Positions 63,789-64,000 of a DNA stretch of 64,000 bases are shown piece after piece. The position numbers and the translations under genes were made by a program. How positions within the stretch are numbered: position 1 is the first letter of the stretch; every line of letters starts with the position of its first letter. Source of the stretch: Acidihalobacter yilgarnensis (lineage in GTDB: Bacteria > Pseudomonadota > Gammaproteobacteria > DSM-5130 > Acidihalobacteraceae); contig NZ_CP017415.1 in the NCBI RefSeq assembly GCF_001753245.1, positions 1 through 64,000 on the forward strand, in the 5' to 3' direction. The notes beneath the pieces are model-generated. The model saw nothing but the letters and a program-made list of their open reading frames with translations, searched no databases and was not told the origin of the DNA.

Positions 63789-64000
63789 TCAGCCGCCCGT
63801 GACCGGTGGGAAGAAGGCGACCTCGTCGCCGTCGGCCACCGGGTGGCTGGAGGCGACATACTCCTGGTTGAGTGCGGCCAGAACGCGCGCATCGGCGTCG
63901 GCACCCGGTGCGACCTTGGCCCATACGTCAGCCACGGTCGTGATGCCGGCGAATTCGATACGATCCTCGCCGCGCCCCACGCGTTCGCGCAGGCTGGCGA
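63789..64000 (-). CDS. moaD: Molybdopterin synthase sulfur-carrier subunit MoaD (5' end beyond the window)
   Basis: About 70 residues are visible: the frame [18 protein letters not shown] runs on past the window edge, so the N-terminal roughly ten residues are missing. The C-terminus [16 protein letters not shown] ends in the Gly-Gly that is thiocarboxylated for sulfur transfer to MoaE. The ATG at 63980 is internal and not the true start. Directly followed by moaE. Confidence 0.9.
   Translation of the reverse strand, partial: ASLRERVGRGEDRIEFAGITTVADVWAKVAPGADADARVLAALNQEYVASSHPVADGDEVAFFPPVTGG

Overview
The window looks like the start of a gammaproteobacterial chromosome. It opens at dnaA, and the order dnaA-dnaN-recF-gyrB, a chromosomal parS-type palindrome inside recF, the hemCDXY cluster next to an AlgZ/AlgR-type pair and argH, the lptM-lysA...dapF-DUF484-xerC block, hslVU-DUF971-ubiE-ubiJ-ubiB and the odhA-odhB-lpd block are all typical of Gammaproteobacteria. 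A Tat-exported high-potential iron-sulfur protein, two TusA-type sulfur carriers and a periplasmic DsrE-like protein suggest a sulfur- or iron-oxidising lineage of the Ectothiorhodospiraceae/Chromatiales kind (Acidihalobacter-like is my inference only). The first ~9 kb is visibly more AT-rich than the rest.

Layout. 1-10.8 kb: replication genes, prlC, xthA and ubiD, all on the plus strand. 10.85-11.4 kb: a cyclic-di-GMP-I (GEMM-I) riboswitch in front of a gene for a small secreted protein of unknown function. 11.4-20.9 kb: a DMT transporter, an NAD(P)-binding SDR protein, a ferredoxin-reductase fusion, the tetrapyrrole genes hemCDXY, a periplasmic thioredoxin-fold protein and a LytTR two-component pair. 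21-22.4 kb: argH.

22.5-27.5 kb is the accessory region: a complete integron. A 337-residue IntI-type integrase is divergent from an attI junction and an array of three intact gene cassettes plus one truncated cassette. Each intact cassette is bounded by an attC site whose R'' box exactly complements the first bases of that same cassette. The cassettes encode a three-cysteine protein, a small membrane-anchored coiled-coil protein, a HEPN-like protein (R-x4-H motif) and the start of a DUF5343-type protein. The fourth cassette is cut by tandem 5' fragments of a REP-associated tyrosine transposase (RAYT). A full-length RAYT and an orphan DUF4282-type membrane protein close the region.

27.5-35 kb: OpgD-like glucan protein, a Cys/Met/Lys-rich secreted mini-protein, several uncharacterised proteins, an esterase, lptM, lysA, a methyltransferase and a first tusA. 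35-43.3 kb: dapF, a DUF484 gene, xerC, hslVU and the ubiquinone genes ubiE, ubiJ and ubiB. 43.3-49 kb: the 2-oxoglutarate dehydrogenase complex on the minus strand. 49-53.5 kb: a second tusA beside a TetR regulator, a 5'-3' exonuclease, malic enzyme, a thermonuclease-like protein and rpmE. 53.6-53.9 kb: a gene-free stretch with three DnaA-box-like sequences beside an AT-rich tract. 53.9-64 kb: rimO, HiPIP, a DsrE-like protein, hemW, rdgB, rph, yicC, a DUF2007 protein, hsp20, a cbpA-like gene, a degP/degQ-type protease, moaE and moaD (cut by the window end).

Functionally the window joins chromosome replication and segregation (dnaA, dnaN, gyrB, parS, xerC), ubiquinone synthesis (ubiD, ubiE, ubiJ, ubiB), tetrapyrrole synthesis (hemC, hemD, hemX, hemY), the TCA cycle (odhA, odhB, lpd), lysine and cell-wall precursors (lysA, dapF) and protein quality control (hslVU, hsp20, cbpA, deg protease). 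The integron is the clearest mobile and novel component. All coordinates and motifs were read by eye; no database search was run.
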